Of a DNA stretch of 64,000 nt, positions 63,811 to 64,000 are shown one piece after another. Every line of letters begins with the position of its first letter. Position 1 is the first letter of the stretch. The position numbers and the translations under genes were made by a program. This DNA comes from Torymus aiolomorphi (taxonomy: Eukaryota; Arthropoda; Insecta; Hymenoptera; Torymidae). The stretch covers positions 98,686,442-98,750,441 of the forward strand of contig CM070874.1 of NCBI GenBank assembly GCA_036365515.1. The letters run 5' to 3'. The notes beneath the pieces are model-generated. The model worked only from the letters and a program-made list of their open reading frames with translations, was not told the DNA's origin and ran no database searches.

Positions 63811-64000
63811 AATTTCAAACTATATCATTATTCTTGCTTACTTTTTTACAGCGAAATTTTATATATTTACTCTTTAAATTTATTTGCTAATAAATATCGA
63901 GGCTAAGTTTCACATAACACTTAATAGTTTACTTTCTTTGCCTGCAGATCACATTAAAAGTGATGTTTGTGCTATAAATCTCGACGATTACAGCTATGAA

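Overview
The window looks like AT-rich nuclear DNA of an insect. The two protein-coding genes I can support are spliced, with GT-AG introns, and encode aquaporins in which the pore histidine of helix 5 is replaced by a small residue, as in the entomoglyceroporins (Eglps) of insects. Local CpG-dense patches in an AT-rich background, and many LINE and foldback elements, fit this. Hymenoptera is my guess but is not proven by anything here.

Layout. About 5.2-10.5 kb holds a minus-strand aquaporin (AQP-A). About 55.1-61 kb holds a second minus-strand aquaporin (AQP-B). Both are cut by introns at the same three places and in the same phases, so they are duplicates of one another. AQP-A carries NPV instead of NPA in its second pore loop. 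The 45 kb between them has no gene I can support and is a bed of mobile and repetitive DNA.

Mobile and repeat content. A nearly complete but broken non-LTR retrotransposon lies at 16.2-20.0 kb (zinc-knuckle ORF1, endonuclease, reverse transcriptase). Decayed R1-like LINE pieces lie at 35.6-37.3 kb and 45.4-45.9 kb, an LTR-like segment at 42.9-43.4 kb, and a decayed copy of a widespread insect repeat-borne protein at 39.4-40.7 kb. The most striking feature is a series of long inverted repeats (foldback elements) at 21.5, 22.8, 23.5, 38.6, 41.6, 43.4 and 51.1 kb, with shorter hairpin elements at 0.1, 3.1, 34.3 and 54.6 kb. The one at 43.4-45.2 kb has arms tipped by arrays of a 28-bp repeat, four units on the left and six on the right, in exact register. 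The one at 51.1-53.2 kb is a 2.1-kb hairpin with arms of about 0.9-1.1 kb. Two elements (23.5 and 48.7 kb) are bounded by TTAA and share a terminal GGTGGT. A 56-bp perfect palindrome lies at 25.8 kb.

The rest is AT-rich DNA with scattered CpG-dense patches (20.4, 26.1-26.9, 31.0-31.7, 47.9-48.6, 50.0-50.3, 54.1-54.4, 60.3-60.9 and 62.3-62.7 kb) that may be promoters or enhancers; no gene can be tied to most of them. The two aquaporins probably act as water or small-solute (glycerol, urea) channels in cell membranes.
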